A DNA stretch of 64,000 nt from Bacteroidia bacterium (GCA_030427865.1 JAUICK010000001.1:434001-498000), one strand, 5' to 3'; positions 1 to 8,960 are shown, numbered from the stretch's first letter. The notes: generated from the sequence alone by a model not told the origin. Program-made: numbers and translations.

Positions 1-461
1 AAAATAGTAGATGCAAATAAATGATCTACAGGTTTTTCAAAAAACCCTTGAATTTGGTCGGCATGTAAATCCATGGTCATAATTCTAGTTGCACCTGCTG
101 CTTCTAATAGTTTTGCTACTAATTTTGCACCAATAGCTACTCTTGGTTTATCTTTTCTATCTTGTCTTGCCCAACCAAAATAGGGCATTACAGCAGTAAT
201 ATGTCTTGCAGAAGCTCTTTTTGCGGCGTCTAACATGAGTAGCATTTCCATTAAATTATCTGCGTTTGGAAATGTAGAGCCAATAATAAAAACTCTTCTT
301 CCTCTAACAGACTCTTCGAAAGCTGGTTGAAATTCTCCGTCGCTAAAATATGTTGTTTTTACTTTTCCTAACTCTGTATTATATTCTTTTGCAATTTTTT
401 CTGCCAAAACCGTGCTTTGTCTGCATGCAAAAAGTTTTGGTGCTAATTGATTAGTAGGCAT
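1..461 (-). CDS. prs: ribose-phosphate pyrophosphokinase, N-terminal part (gene runs off the window)
   Basis: Makes PRPP from ribose 5-phosphate and ATP for nucleotide, His and Trp synthesis, in the cytoplasm. The ATG lies at 459-461. The translation begins MPTNQLAPKLFACRQS and continues through the family motifs FSDGEFQP, GSTFPNADNLMEMLLMLDAAKRA, PYFGWARQDRKDKPR and MDLHADQIQGFF, which are the ATP-binding and flexible-loop regions of Prs. About 153 residues are visible of the roughly 310 usual. The gene is open at base 1. A -7 box lies upstream at 496-503. The family is certain; the C-terminal half is outside the window. Confidence 0.95.
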   Translation of the reverse strand, partial: MPTNQLAPKLFACRQSTVLAEKIAKEYNTELGKVKTTYFSDGEFQPAFEESVRGRRVFIIGSTFPNADNLMEMLLMLDAAKRASARHITAVMPYFGWARQDRKDKPRVAIGAKLVAKLLEAAGATRIMTMDLHADQIQGFFEKPVDHLFASTI

Positions 462-495
462 TTAGTTGTTGTTTTTGGGTAATGTTGTGAGCAAA

Positions 496-503
496 CAAAA
501 GTA
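496..503 (-). promoter_or_regulatory. -7 promoter box of prs
   Basis: Reads TACTTTTG on the minus strand, an exact match to the Bacteroidetes -7 consensus TAnnTTTG, 34 bases before the prs ATG. I see no clear -33 TTTG at the usual spacing. Confidence 0.5.
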
Positions 504-559
504 GAAATTATTTATTGACTTTGAAATTTATTTTTTCACTTTAAAATAAAATATTTTAA

Positions 560-567
560 TACATTTG
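560..567 (+). promoter_or_regulatory. -7 promoter box of tRNA-Leu
   Basis: TACATTTG, an exact TAnnTTTG match, 19 bases before the mature 5' end of the tRNA. Confidence 0.5.
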
Positions 568-586
568 CATTCTTTGTTAAACACTT

Positions 587-668
587 GCTCAAGTGGCGGA
601 ATTGGTAGACGCGCTGGATTCAAAATCCAGTTCTTTCGGGAGTGTGGGTTCGATTCCCACCTTGAGTA
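587..668 (+). tRNA. tRNA-Leu (anticodon CAA)
   Basis: Acceptor arms GCTCAAG (587-593) and CTTGAGT (661-667) pair over seven positions with one G-T pair. The D arm is TGGCGGAATTGGTAGACGCG-like, and the anticodon stem CTGGA/TCCAG encloses a loop with CAA, reading UUG codons. A long variable arm, typical of class II leucine tRNAs, precedes the T arm GTGGGTTCGATTCCCAC. The discriminator base is A and the CCA end is not encoded. Confidence 0.97.
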
Positions 669-675
669 CATAGAA

Positions 676-716
676 AAACCCTAATCTATTACTGTATAAT
701 AGATTAGGATTTTGAT
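676..716. terminator. bidirectional terminator hairpin between tRNA-Leu and hmuY
   Basis: A perfect 12-bp stem, CCTAATCTATTA (680-691) against TAATAGATTAGG (697-708), with a 5-base loop. It has A-rich sequence on one side and T-rich on the other, so it can serve the rightward tRNA and the leftward hmuY, which ends at 721. Confidence 0.75.
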
Positions 717-720
717 TTTA

Positions 721-1356
721 TTATTCTAAACTTTTATCGCCTGCATTTGGATTATACACATAATTAAAAGTATAATATCTTCCATTTGCAGAATTAGACG
801 AGTCGTTATCTTTATAATAACTTGTGATTTCCATCTTTGCATAATTTCCTTCAATAGTTTTGACTACAATTACTTTTCCTGCAATTCTGCTAACTAAATT
901 TGTTTGTCCATTATATGTATACCAACCTTTACCACTTCCATGTGGTAATGCATAAGTGTTTGCAGCATCTTGTTTAAAATTACTATCTGCAGGCGCTTTA
1001 ACAATACTTGCAAAAGTCCCTGTTTCTATAGCTAAAGAGGCATTTGCTGTTCTATTTGGCTCATCTACTAATCCAATAGCAGTACCTCCGTTTACTAAAA
1101 TTCTTGTTCCTCTAAACGCAATGTCCCAATCGTCTCCTGTAACTTTAGCTCCTGTTTTAAAACTAAATTTAGCAAATTCGCCAGAGGTTGCAGGCGGATT
1201 TTTAGTGAAGTCTGTTGTTTGTGGTGCATGAAAATTTGTTACTGTTTTAGATTCTACAGGTTCTAAAATGGGTTCATTATTCTTTTCACAAGAACTAATA
1301 GTTATGGCAACAACTGCCATTATTAAAATTGATTTTAAATTTCTCATTGTATTCAT
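721..1356 (-). CDS. hmuY: HmuY family heme-binding lipoprotein
   Basis: Surface lipoprotein of 211 residues. The signal peptide ends in a lipobox with Cys23 (ITISSC). The HmuY-family signatures are the DDWDIAFRGT strand around residue 75 and the GRYYTFNYVYNP segment near the C-terminus. Known members capture heme and hand it to a TonB-dependent receptor. It lies 30 bases downstream of the receptor gene at 1387-3435 and is co-directional, the hmuR-hmuY pairing. The annotated start gives MNTMRN; a second ATG three codons in (1347) is equally plausible. Heme is inferred from the family, since no ligand residues were checked. Confidence 0.85.
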   Translation of the reverse strand: MNTMRNLKSILIMAVVAITISSCEKNNEPILEPVESKTVTNFHAPQTTDFTKNPPATSGEFAKFSFKTGAKVTGDDWDIAFRGTRILVNGGTAIGLVDEPNRTANASLAIETGTFASIVKAPADSNFKQDAANTYALPHGSGKGWYTYNGQTNLVSRIAGKVIVVKTIEGNYAKMEITSYYKDNDSSNSANGRYYTFNYVYNPNAGDKSLE

Positions 1357-1386
1357 TTTTGAGTTTAGTTTATATTAATTTGTTGT

Positions 1387-3435
1387 TTAAAAATTGAATC
1401 TTATTCTTGTATAAAAATTCCTTCCTAATAAAAGAACAGCATCGTTATTTGGGAAAGTATTTTTATTTTCTAAACCTTTTTCATCAAATAAATTATCTAC
1501 TCCTAATTGTACATTCATTAAATCAAAAAAAGTTTTTTCTACTGCTAAATTGACTTGAATGTTACCAACCACAAAATCATCATATACATCTATAATGTTT
1601 TGACTGCTATTGGTATCAAACAAAGCATACTTACTTCTATAAATAGCTCTAACATTAGCAGAAAAATTATGTTCTAAATTTTGATAAAATAATTTTGCAT
1701 TGGCATTGTGTTTAGAACGGTTTGGTAATCCAAAATAATCTGATAACCTTAAAATTTCTGATGGTGAAGAGGGAGTTCTTGCAAAGAATACTGCGCCCGA
1801 CTTAATTTTATCGACTTCTTCTTTGTCTTTTGCTTCTAAATATTGATAGCCACCAATAAATCTAAAATTATCGGTAAGTCTATAATTGATGTCTAACTCC
1901 AAGCCTTGGGTAAAAACGTTATCTCTATTTTCATAATAAAAAACAGAAGTTCCTGTATTTAATTCTGGCAATCCTCCTTGAAGTGCAACTGTGTTTATTA
2001 AATCGCTTATGTCATTTCTAAATGCATTAATATTAATTTTTAAACCTGATGTTGGCTTAAATTCTAGCCCAAAGTTGTATCCTACAGAGTTTTCAGGTTT
2101 TAAATCTTTGTCAAGTACACTAACATTAGGTTCATTACCATACAATTCATGTAGAGTTCTTGTACCCAATACAATATAACCACCCGCGCTGTTATTAAAA
2201 TTGAAGAATAACTGTCTAAAATCTGGTGCTTTAAATCCATATCCTATAGAACCCTTTGCTTTTAACCAATCGTTAATTTTATAGCTTGTTGAAATTTTGG
2301 GGCTAAATGCAGATTTATATTTATTATGATTGTCAAATCTTGCTCCAACAACCACATTCATTTTTTCTAAAGGATGAAAATCGTATTGAGCAAAAATATA
2401 ATCAGCTTTAAAAGTCTCTCTTTTATCAAAAAAAGTTCTATTTAATGCATCAAAATTGATTCCTAATCCAGTATTTAAAGTACTGTTTTTAAAATTAGTT
2501 GTAACTCTTATTTCTGGTCTTATCAAACTTTGATTGAATAGAGAAGCGCCTCCATTAAATTGACTTTCAGTTTGAAATCTTGTAGTATAAAACGTGTAAT
2601 TTATATTCCATTTATCATTTACAGAATGCCTGAGCTCAATATTAGAATTCCAATCTTTCTGAATATTAAGCTCTCCTTGTTCTTCATAAAAGTATCGTTG
2701 AGATATTAGTATGTTTAAATCCTCTGAGAAATCGTAAGTTAGTTGTAAATTTCCTGTATAATTTTGATACGCTTCTGTTGTCTTAAATTGTGTTTCGGGA
2801 CTTAAATCAAACCCTCTGCTTGAATTTAAGTTGATTCCTGCAACCACGCCAAATTTTTCTTTTTTATATAAAAAGTTTGCATTAATATCTAATTCATCTC
2901 TTGCTCCTCCTCTAATAAAATAGTTTACGTCTCCTTTAACTGTATTTCTTTTAGGCTTTTCTGTAATAATGTTGATTACACCGCCTAAAGCTTCAGAACC
3001 GTATAAAGAAGAAGATGGTCCTTTTACAATCTCAATTTGCTTAATATTATTAACTGTAATTCTATTTAAATCTAAATTTCCAGAACTTCTTCCAACCAAA
3101 GGCACTCCATCTATAAGTATCATTGTATATTCTGCAGACAAACCTTGCATTTGGACTCCAGTAAAACCACTTTGGTCTGTAACAAAATTGATTCCTGTTT
3201 GTTCTAACAAAATATCTCTTAGCCTTGTAGTTCCTGTTTTCTGTATTTGTTTCTTAGAAATTAAAGTAACTGGCATTGGTAAAGAAGAAAGTTGCCTTAC
3301 AGTTCTTGTTGCAGTTACTACAACTTCATCTAACTGATTCACTTTTATAGAATCTTTCTTTACTTTTTTCTCTTGTGCATTTACAAAAGAAATTAATAGG
3401 AAAAATAAAATAATCGTTTTTTTATTTAGAAACAT
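1387..3435 (-). CDS. hmuR: TonB-dependent heme/siderophore-type outer membrane receptor
   Basis: An outer-membrane receptor of 682 residues: signal peptide (1-20, ending VNAQ), plug domain from about 35 to 160 (DEVVVTATRT, ILIDGVPLVG, IEIVKGPSSSLYGSEALGGVINI), then a 22-stranded barrel ending in Phe682, the usual barrel-insertion residue. It imports a ligand using TonB energy. The downstream partner is the HmuY lipoprotein, so heme is the likely substrate. It is transcribed from a promoter at 3452-3459 that overlaps the 19-bp palindrome at 3469-3487, so metal-dependent repression is plausible but inferred. Confidence 0.88.
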   Translation of the reverse strand: MFLNKKTIILFFLLISFVNAQEKKVKKDSIKVNQLDEVVVTATRTVRQLSSLPMPVTLISKKQIQKTGTTRLRDILLEQTGINFVTDQSGFTGVQMQGLSAEYTMILIDGVPLVGRSSGNLDLNRITVNNIKQIEIVKGPSSSLYGSEALGGVINIITEKPKRNTVKGDVNYFIRGGARDELDINANFLYKKEKFGVVAGINLNSSRGFDLSPETQFKTTEAYQNYTGNLQLTYDFSEDLNILISQRYFYEEQGELNIQKDWNSNIELRHSVNDKWNINYTFYTTRFQTESQFNGGASLFNQSLIRPEIRVTTNFKNSTLNTGLGINFDALNRTFFDKRETFKADYIFAQYDFHPLEKMNVVVGARFDNHNKYKSAFSPKISTSYKINDWLKAKGSIGYGFKAPDFRQLFFNFNNSAGGYIVLGTRTLHELYGNEPNVSVLDKDLKPENSVGYNFGLEFKPTSGLKININAFRNDISDLINTVALQGGLPELNTGTSVFYYENRDNVFTQGLELDINYRLTDNFRFIGGYQYLEAKDKEEVDKIKSGAVFFARTPSSPSEILRLSDYFGLPNRSKHNANAKLFYQNLEHNFSANVRAIYRSKYALFDTNSSQNIIDVYDDFVVGNIQVNLAVEKTFFDLMNVQLGVDNLFDEKGLENKNTFPNNDAVLLLGRNFYTRIRFNF

Positions 3436-3451
3436 TCTTAATAATTTTTAG

Positions 3452-3459
3452 CAAATATA
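3452..3459 (-). promoter_or_regulatory. -7 promoter box of hmuR-hmuY
   Basis: TATATTTG on the minus strand, an exact TAnnTTTG match, 16 bases before the hmuR ATG. Confidence 0.6.
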
Positions 3460-3468
3460 TATCTTATT

Positions 3469-3487
3469 TTTATTCAGTCTAAATAAA
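3469..3487. promoter_or_regulatory. 19-bp palindrome, candidate iron-repressor operator
   Basis: TTTATTCAG-T-CTAAATAAA: two 9-base arms around one central base, matching at 8 of 9 positions. It sits between the divergent -7 boxes (3452-3459 minus, 3493-3500 plus), where a repressor would block both promoters. The 9-1-9 layout with an inner AG-N-CT resembles DtxR/IdeR-type boxes; a Fur-type box has the same size. Which regulator binds is not shown by the sequence. Confidence 0.5.
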
Positions 3488-3492
3488 TTTTA

Positions 3493-3500
3493 TATTTTTG
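3493..3500 (+). promoter_or_regulatory. -7 promoter box of the plus-strand iron operon
   Basis: TATTTTTG, an exact TAnnTTTG match, 33 bases before the ATG at 3534. Confidence 0.6.
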
Positions 3501-3533
3501 TCGAAAATTATTTCTAACTAAATAAAACAAACA

Positions 3534-4433
3534 ATGAAAAAATTATTCATATCAAGTCTACTATTCGTTTTTATTATTTCTGTAAACGCTCAGAGTAAAA
3601 AATCAAAAGATAAAAGTGCCATAAAAGAAATGTGTGGTTGTTTTGAAGTTACCTTCAATTTTGCAGAAACTTTTAATTACAGTAAAGATTCTACTTACAA
3701 ACCATCAAAAACGAAAGTTAGCAAAGGCTTAGAATGGGCTGGTTTAGTAGAAGATGGTAAAAATAAAATTTCAATTCAACATATTTTACAAGTTGGTAAT
3801 CCTGCAAAACCAATGATTGTAAAACATTGGAGACAAGATTGGATGTATCAAAACACCGATTTTTACATGTATAATGGAGATAATAACTGGGAGTTTACAC
3901 AAAAAGATAAAAAAGAGGTAAAAAAACAATGGACGCAAAAAGTGTATCAAGTAGATGATAGTCCACGTTACTAAGGTTCAGGTTCTTGGGTTCATATTGA
4001 TGGAAAAAGTTATTGGGAAAACACCACTACTGCTCCTTTACCAAGAAGAGAATACACAAAAAGAAGCGATTACAACATTACGTTAAGAGGAAATAGACAC
4101 GAAATTACCAAGTATGGTTGGGTTCACGACCAAGACAATAGTAAAATTCTTCGTAAAAATGGAAAAGATATTATTATCGCTAAAGAAAAAGGGTACAATA
4201 CTTATAAAAAAGTAGCAGATAGTAGATGTAAAGCTGCAAAAGAATGGTGGATTACTAATAATAGCAAATGGCAAAAAGTAAGAAATAAATGGAATAATGT
4301 GTTCGCTAGAAATACAAACTTATCTTTAGCTACTAAAGTAAAAAACAAACCGCTTTATAAACATTTGTTTTCTGATAAAGTAACAGAAGAAAAAGAAATG
4401 AATGCAATTATCGAGTCTTTTATAAAAAAATAA
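3534..4433 (+). pseudogene. DUF6607 family secreted protein, interrupted by an in-frame TAA
   Basis: The reading frame from ATG 3534 has a signal peptide (ends SVNAQ) and runs 146 codons to TAA at 3972-3974 (after DSPRY). The same frame then stays open for 152 more codons (GSGSWVHIDGKSYWEN to IESFIKK) and stops at 4431-4433. With no frameshift, a single base change (for example GAA or AAA to TAA) explains the break. An intact protein would have about 299 residues, the size I associate with DUF6607, a Bacteroidetes family of unknown role often beside heme/TonB genes. Features of the family are the HWRQDW and YNGDNNW segments. The next gene starts 4 bases later, so the operon continues. A sequencing error, read-through or a recent nonsense mutation are all possible. 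Confidence 0.75.
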
Positions 4434-4437
4434 GGCC

Positions 4438-5910
4438 ATGAGAAAATCGATACCCATATTCATTCTACTTTTTAGCTTTTGTGTTAACGCTAAAACTTCG
4501 AATATTTTTTTAAATAGAGATTTTTGGAAGGTAAATCCACCTATCAAGCTCATTGAAAAGAAAATAAATGAAGGACATGATATTGCAGCTTTAAATAGTA
4601 ATGCTTTTGATGGTGTTACCTATGCTTTAATAGAGAAAGTTGACAACGAAACAATCAAATATTTACTATCAAAAAAAGGCAATGGAGTCAATAAGTTAAC
4701 GCACGATGGAAGAACGTACATATTTTGGGCTGCTTACAAAGATAACTTAGAGATGATGAAATATCTTGTTTTAAAGGGAGCAAAAACAGATGTTATTGAT
4801 AGTCATGGTTATTCTGTGTTAAATTTTGCTGCTACAACTGGACAAACAAATTTGAAACTATATGATTTTTTATTTGATATGAATGCCAATATCAGAAATG
4901 AAAAAAATCACGATGGTGCAAATGCGTTACTATTAGTTGCTCCTTATACAAAAGATTTTACTTTAATTGATTATTTAATTTCTAAGGGTGCTTCTTTAGA
5001 TGATAATGATAAAAACGGAAACGGAATCTTTGAATATGCAGCAAAAGGTGGGAATATCGATTTTCTAAAAACATTGATAAAAAAAGGAGTTAAAAAAGGG
5101 AAAAACGCTATAATTTTTGCCAGTCAGGGTTTACGTAGAAAAAAAAATACACTAAAGGTGTATCAATTTTTAGAAAGTCAAGGTATAAAACCGAATACAA
5201 TTGATGAAAAAGGTAGAAATCCATTACACTCAATTGCCTACAATAGTAAAGATATCGCAATTTATAAATATTTCATTGACAAAGGTGTAGATGTAAACTT
5301 ACAAGATAAAGGCGGTAATTCTCCTTTTATGAACGCTTCTCATAGTAACAAATTAAAGGTTGTTACTCTTTTGTCTAAGTATGTTACAAACATCAATAAA
5401 AAAGACAATAATGGTCGTTCTGCATTAACAATGGCAGTAAACAGAAATACTACTGATGTAATTGAGTTTTTATTAGAGAAAGGAGCAAATATCCATACTA
5501 AAGACAAAAAAGGAAATACACTTTCTTATTATTTAGTAAACAACTATAATAATAAAAACACCAAACGCTTTGAAGATAAATTGGCACTGTTACAAAAACA
5601 TAAATTAATTATAAATCAACCTCAAAACAGTGGAAATAATTTATTACATATTGCTACAAATAGAAGTGATTTAGACTTATTAAAAAGGTTGGTAGAATTT
5701 AATATTGATGTAAATGCTAAAAATGATGAAAATTTAACAGCACTACAAATTGCAGCAATGAAAGCTAAAAACCTTAAAATTATCAAGTATTTGTTAAGTA
5801 TTGGAGCAAATAAAAGTGTAAAAACAGATTTTAATGAAACTGTTTTTGATTTGGCATCAGAAAACGAAATCTTAAAAAAAAAGAACATTAATATTACTTT
5901 CTTAAAATGA
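4438..5910 (+). CDS. secreted ankyrin-repeat protein
   Basis: A protein of 490 residues with an N-terminal signal peptide (MRKSIPIFILLFSFCVNA), so it is probably periplasmic. About ten ankyrin repeats follow, with typical cores such as DGRTYIFWAAYKDNLEMMKYLVLKGAKTD-like, NGRSALTMAVNRNTTDVIEFLLEKGA and ENLTALQIAAMKAKNLKIIKYLLSIGA. Ankyrin stacks bind other proteins; the partner here is unknown. It starts 4 bases after the interrupted DUF6607 frame and overlaps the next gene by 4 bases (ATGA), so it belongs to the iron-locus operon. Confidence 0.85.
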   Translation: MRKSIPIFILLFSFCVNAKTSNIFLNRDFWKVNPPIKLIEKKINEGHDIAALNSNAFDGVTYALIEKVDNETIKYLLSKKGNGVNKLTHDGRTYIFWAAYKDNLEMMKYLVLKGAKTDVIDSHGYSVLNFAATTGQTNLKLYDFLFDMNANIRNEKNHDGANALLLVAPYTKDFTLIDYLISKGASLDDNDKNGNGIFEYAAKGGNIDFLKTLIKKGVKKGKNAIIFASQGLRRKKNTLKVYQFLESQGIKPNTIDEKGRNPLHSIAYNSKDIAIYKYFIDKGVDVNLQDKGGNSPFMNASHSNKLKVVTLLSKYVTNINKKDNNGRSALTMAVNRNTTDVIEFLLEKGANIHTKDKKGNTLSYYLVNNYNNKNTKRFEDKLALLQKHKLIINQPQNSGNNLLHIATNRSDLDLLKRLVEFNIDVNAKNDENLTALQIAAMKAKNLKIIKYLLSIGANKSVKTDFNETVFDLASENEILKKKNINITFLK

Positions 5911-6401
5911 GAATACAAAGAATTTTTAAAATTTTACCCATTTGTTTTTTACTAATTTTTAGCACTTATAGTTTTAAAAAATTTGTGGATTCATCATCTT
6001 ACAAATGTATGATTCAAATGAAAAACTATACAGGTGAAGGTGCTTATATTGTTATTTCTTTATTAAATCCTAAAGGTGAATATGAGCAAACTTTATACAT
6101 ACAAGGTGATGATGACGAATGGTATTTTGATATTACAGAATGGTGGAACTATCAAGGTAAAAAAAGAGATAATATTGATGCTATAACTGGTGCAACTATA
6201 AGTGGTGGAGAACGTAAAATTAGCGTTATTAGAATACCAGATGATAAATTAAATAAAGGTTACAAAATACGTTTTGAAACAGCTGTAGAAGACCAAGAAT
6301 ATTATAAAAACGATGTAGAATTTGAATTAACTTCAGAGAGCATTAATAGCAAAGTAGAAGGTAAAGGATTTATCAGATACATTAGAATGATACCACAATA
6401 A
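5907..6401 (+). CDS. DUF2271 domain periplasmic protein
   Basis: A protein of 164 residues with an N-terminal hydrophobic signal or anchor (about 8-24). The rest matches DUF2271: early beta strands (AYIVISLLNPKGEYEQTLYIQGDDDEWYFDITEWW) and the conserved DAITGATISGGER turn. DUF2271 genes usually sit beside PepSY-type reductases, as here, where the reductase starts 10 bases downstream. It shares ATGA with the ankyrin gene. A role in handling metal or cofactor at the inner membrane is inferred from context only. Confidence 0.75.
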   Translation: MRIQRIFKILPICFLLIFSTYSFKKFVDSSSYKCMIQMKNYTGEGAYIVISLLNPKGEYEQTLYIQGDDDEWYFDITEWWNYQGKKRDNIDAITGATISGGERKISVIRIPDDKLNKGYKIRFETAVEDQEYYKNDVEFELTSESINSKVEGKGFIRYIRMIPQ

Positions 6402-6411
6402 ACTCTAAAAA

Positions 6412-8595
6412 ATGACTCTTTCAATTTGGAGATATAGTCATTTAACATTGGCTATATCTTCTGCTCTATTTATTATCATTGCCTCTCTAACAGGAATTGT
6501 TTTAGCTTTAGAGCCTATTTCTAATCAGTTAAAACCCTACAATTCTGTTGAGTTAAAAACAGTTTCAGTTGCTGAAACTATTTCACAACTAAATAATAAA
6601 TACGATGAAATTGTTACTATAGAAATTGATGAAAATAATTTTGTTTCCACATCTGTAATTACTAAAAAAGGGAAAAGTGAAACATTTTACATCAACCCAA
6701 AAACTGGAGAAAAAATTGGAGAAATTATACAAAAGAAACCTATTTTTGAATTTGCGACCAACTTACATCGTTCCTTATTTCTAAAATCTACAGGAAGATT
6801 TTTAGTTGGGTTATTTGCTCTCTTATTGCTTTTAATATCCATTACAGGAATCATTTTAATTAGCAAAAGGCAGGGTGGGTTTTTAAAAATATTTTCAACA
6901 ATAATAAAAGAAGATTTTAATCAATATTACCATATTATTTTTGGTAGATGGTTTTTAATTCCGATTGTAATTATCACTTTATCTGGAGTTTACTTGTCTT
7001 TAGAAAAATTTTCGTTGCTTCCAAAAGACAATAATATTCATCAGAATATTACTTTATCTGAGTATACAAATAAGAAAAACCTTAATGATTTTGAGGTTTT
7101 TAAATCAACTTCATTAGATAAAGTTCATAAAATAGAATTTCCTTTTTCTTCTGATGAAGAAGACTATTTCTTTGTAAAATTAGATGACAAAGAAGTTGCT
7201 ATTCATCAATTTACAGGACAAATTATTAGCGAGAAAAAAGTAGGATTGGTTACTTTTTTATCTATTTATAATTTAGTACTTCACACCGGAAAAGGTTCTC
7301 TTTTGTGGGCTATTATTCTTTTTGTAAGTTGTTTTGCTATTTTATTTTTCATTTTCTCAGGTTTTTCGATGACTTTAAAAAGAAGGAAGAGTAAAGCAGT
7401 GTTTCAAAATCAATTTTATAAAGACGAAGTAGAATATGTAATTCTTGTAGGTTCTGAAACTGGACTTACAAATAATTTTGCCATCAGATTTTTTAACGCA
7501 TTATTAAAAGTAAATAAAAGCGTTTTTATTGGTGAGTTAAATGATTATTCAACATTTCAAAAAGCCCAAAATATCATCATTTTTACAGCAACTTACGGTA
7601 ATGGTGATGCTCCTTCTAATGCAAGGCATTTTATTAAGAAAGTACAAAGTATAACTCCTAAAAAAGTAGTGAACTTTTCTGTTTTAGGTTTTGGCTCTAG
7701 CAACTATCCAGAATTTTGCAAGTTTGCTATTTTAGTTCAAGCTAACCTACAGTTACTAGATAAATTTACTCCTACACAGCCCTTATTTAAAATTGATAAT
7801 CAATCTGTTGATGAATTTAAAAAATGGGTAAATGAATGGAGTAGAAACAATAGAATTGAACTGCAAATAGATTATACTGGTTTAAATTTTAGAAAAGAAA
7901 AACAAGATTTTTTTAAAGTGATTTATAAGTCAAATCTAAATTTAGATGATACGTTTACAATAGCTTTACAACCTCTTCAAAAAACTAAATTTACTTCTGG
8001 AGATTTAATTTCCATTATTCCAAAAAACGAACAAAAAAGGCGTTTATACTCTATTGCTAAAGTTGATAATACTATTTTATTAAGTATCAAAAAGCACGAA
8101 TTAGGTGTTTGTTCTAATTATCTTAATACATTGTCTATTAATGATAAGATAGAAGCTACAATTCAACAAAATAAATTATTTCATTTTCCTAAGAAAGCAA
8201 AAGAAGTTATTTTAATTGCTAACGGAACTGGAATTACTCCTTTTTTAGGAATGATAAAAGAGAATAAGAAAGCTAAGATTCATTTGTTATGGGGAGGAAA
8301 AACACTTGAGTCTTTTGATATATACAAACGTTTTCTTAAAACAGAAGCTACAACTACTTTCCAAACTGCTCTATCAAAACAGCATAAAGAAAAAATCTAT
8401 GTTCAAGACATCTTAAAAAAGCATACTTCATTAATTACGAATATTTTAAGTAAGGGAAATTATATAATGATTTGCGGTTCTCTTTCTATGCAAAATGAAG
8501 TGTTAAAAATACTTAATGAAATTACCCATAATACCCTTAAAAGCCCAATAGAGAAATTCCAGAAAAAGAACCTAATAAAAACAGATTGCTATTAA
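6412..8595 (+). CDS. PepSY-membrane / flavodoxin / FAD-NADPH reductase fusion
   Basis: A three-part inner-membrane flavoprotein of 727 residues. Residues 1-325 form a PepSY-associated TM region with about four helices (around 8-33, 127-150, 178-198 and 293-320) and conserved membrane histidines (YSHLTLA, LHRS, LHTGKG). Residues 340-480 are a flavodoxin-like FMN domain (VGSETGLTNNFA, TATYGNGDAPSNA, FGSSNYPEFC). Residues 490-720 are a ferredoxin-NADP reductase module (RRLYSIAK for FAD, GTGITPFLGM for NAD(P)H). Such proteins move electrons from cytosolic NADPH across the membrane, commonly to reduce Fe(III) in siderophores or heme. In this operon it would be the reductive iron-release step. Confidence 0.85.
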   Translation: MTLSIWRYSHLTLAISSALFIIIASLTGIVLALEPISNQLKPYNSVELKTVSVAETISQLNNKYDEIVTIEIDENNFVSTSVITKKGKSETFYINPKTGEKIGEIIQKKPIFEFATNLHRSLFLKSTGRFLVGLFALLLLLISITGIILISKRQGGFLKIFSTIIKEDFNQYYHIIFGRWFLIPIVIITLSGVYLSLEKFSLLPKDNNIHQNITLSEYTNKKNLNDFEVFKSTSLDKVHKIEFPFSSDEEDYFFVKLDDKEVAIHQFTGQIISEKKVGLVTFLSIYNLVLHTGKGSLLWAIILFVSCFAILFFIFSGFSMTLKRRKSKAVFQNQFYKDEVEYVILVGSETGLTNNFAIRFFNALLKVNKSVFIGELNDYSTFQKAQNIIIFTATYGNGDAPSNARHFIKKVQSITPKKVVNFSVLGFGSSNYPEFCKFAILVQANLQLLDKFTPTQPLFKIDNQSVDEFKKWVNEWSRNNRIELQIDYTGLNFRKEKQDFFKVIYKSNLNLDDTFTIALQPLQKTKFTSGDLISIIPKNEQKRRLYSIAKVDNTILLSIKKHELGVCSNYLNTLSINDKIEATIQQNKLFHFPKKAKEVILIANGTGITPFLGMIKENKKAKIHLLWGGKTLESFDIYKRFLKTEATTTFQTALSKQHKEKIYVQDILKKHTSLITNILSKGNYIMICGSLSMQNEVLKILNEITHNTLKSPIEKFQKKNLIKTDCY

Positions 8596-8597
8596 TT

Positions 8598-8951
8598 ATG
8601 TGTCGTAATTCTAAAATCATATCCAGTACCAAAAACGGAGAGTTATCTGTTTGTAATGGTTGTAAAACGTATAGTCTAATTTATAATAATATTTTGTTTC
8701 AGTTAGATAAAGAACAACTCTTAAAGTTTAGAAGTTATATTGCAAATATCGATATTGATTATTGGTTAAATTGTTATTCTTGTACAACACAAAAAAGAAA
8801 AATACCAATTAATACATTACATCAAAATTTAGTATTAATTTTTAAGAAAGAAGAAATACATGAATTAATGTTATTATTAATATTGAAAGATAATTCTAAA
8901 GAAGAAACAATTACTGCTTCTGAAATTGATTATCCCTTGATTTTAAATTAA
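8598..8951 (+). CDS. DUF6686 family small cysteine-rich protein
   Basis: A protein of 117 residues starting MCRNSKIIS. The CNGC pair near residue 20 and CYSC near 60 could bind a metal; the segment KRKIPINTLHQNLVLIF is typical of DUF6686 as I know it. No signal peptide is seen, so it is probably cytosolic. An in-frame ATG 12 bases upstream (8586) would overlap the reductase gene; I prefer 8598 because family members begin with MC. It is the last gene of the iron operon and is followed directly by a strong terminator. Function unknown. Confidence 0.7.
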   Translation: MCRNSKIISSTKNGELSVCNGCKTYSLIYNNILFQLDKEQLLKFRSYIANIDIDYWLNCYSCTTQKRKIPINTLHQNLVLIFKKEEIHELMLLLILKDNSKEETITASEIDYPLILN

Positions 8952-8960
8952 AACCCCTGA

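Noticed and set aside
956..1231. Open frame on the plus strand across hmuY
   Set aside because: It is the shadow of a well-supported gene on the other strand, has no promoter and no recognisable product. The same holds for other antisense frames over napA, the receptors and sufS.
3972..3974. Stop-codon reassignment or programmed read-through as explanation for the DUF6607 break
   Set aside because: TAA ends many intact genes here, and no recoding structure is seen next to this one. A point mutation or base error is simpler.
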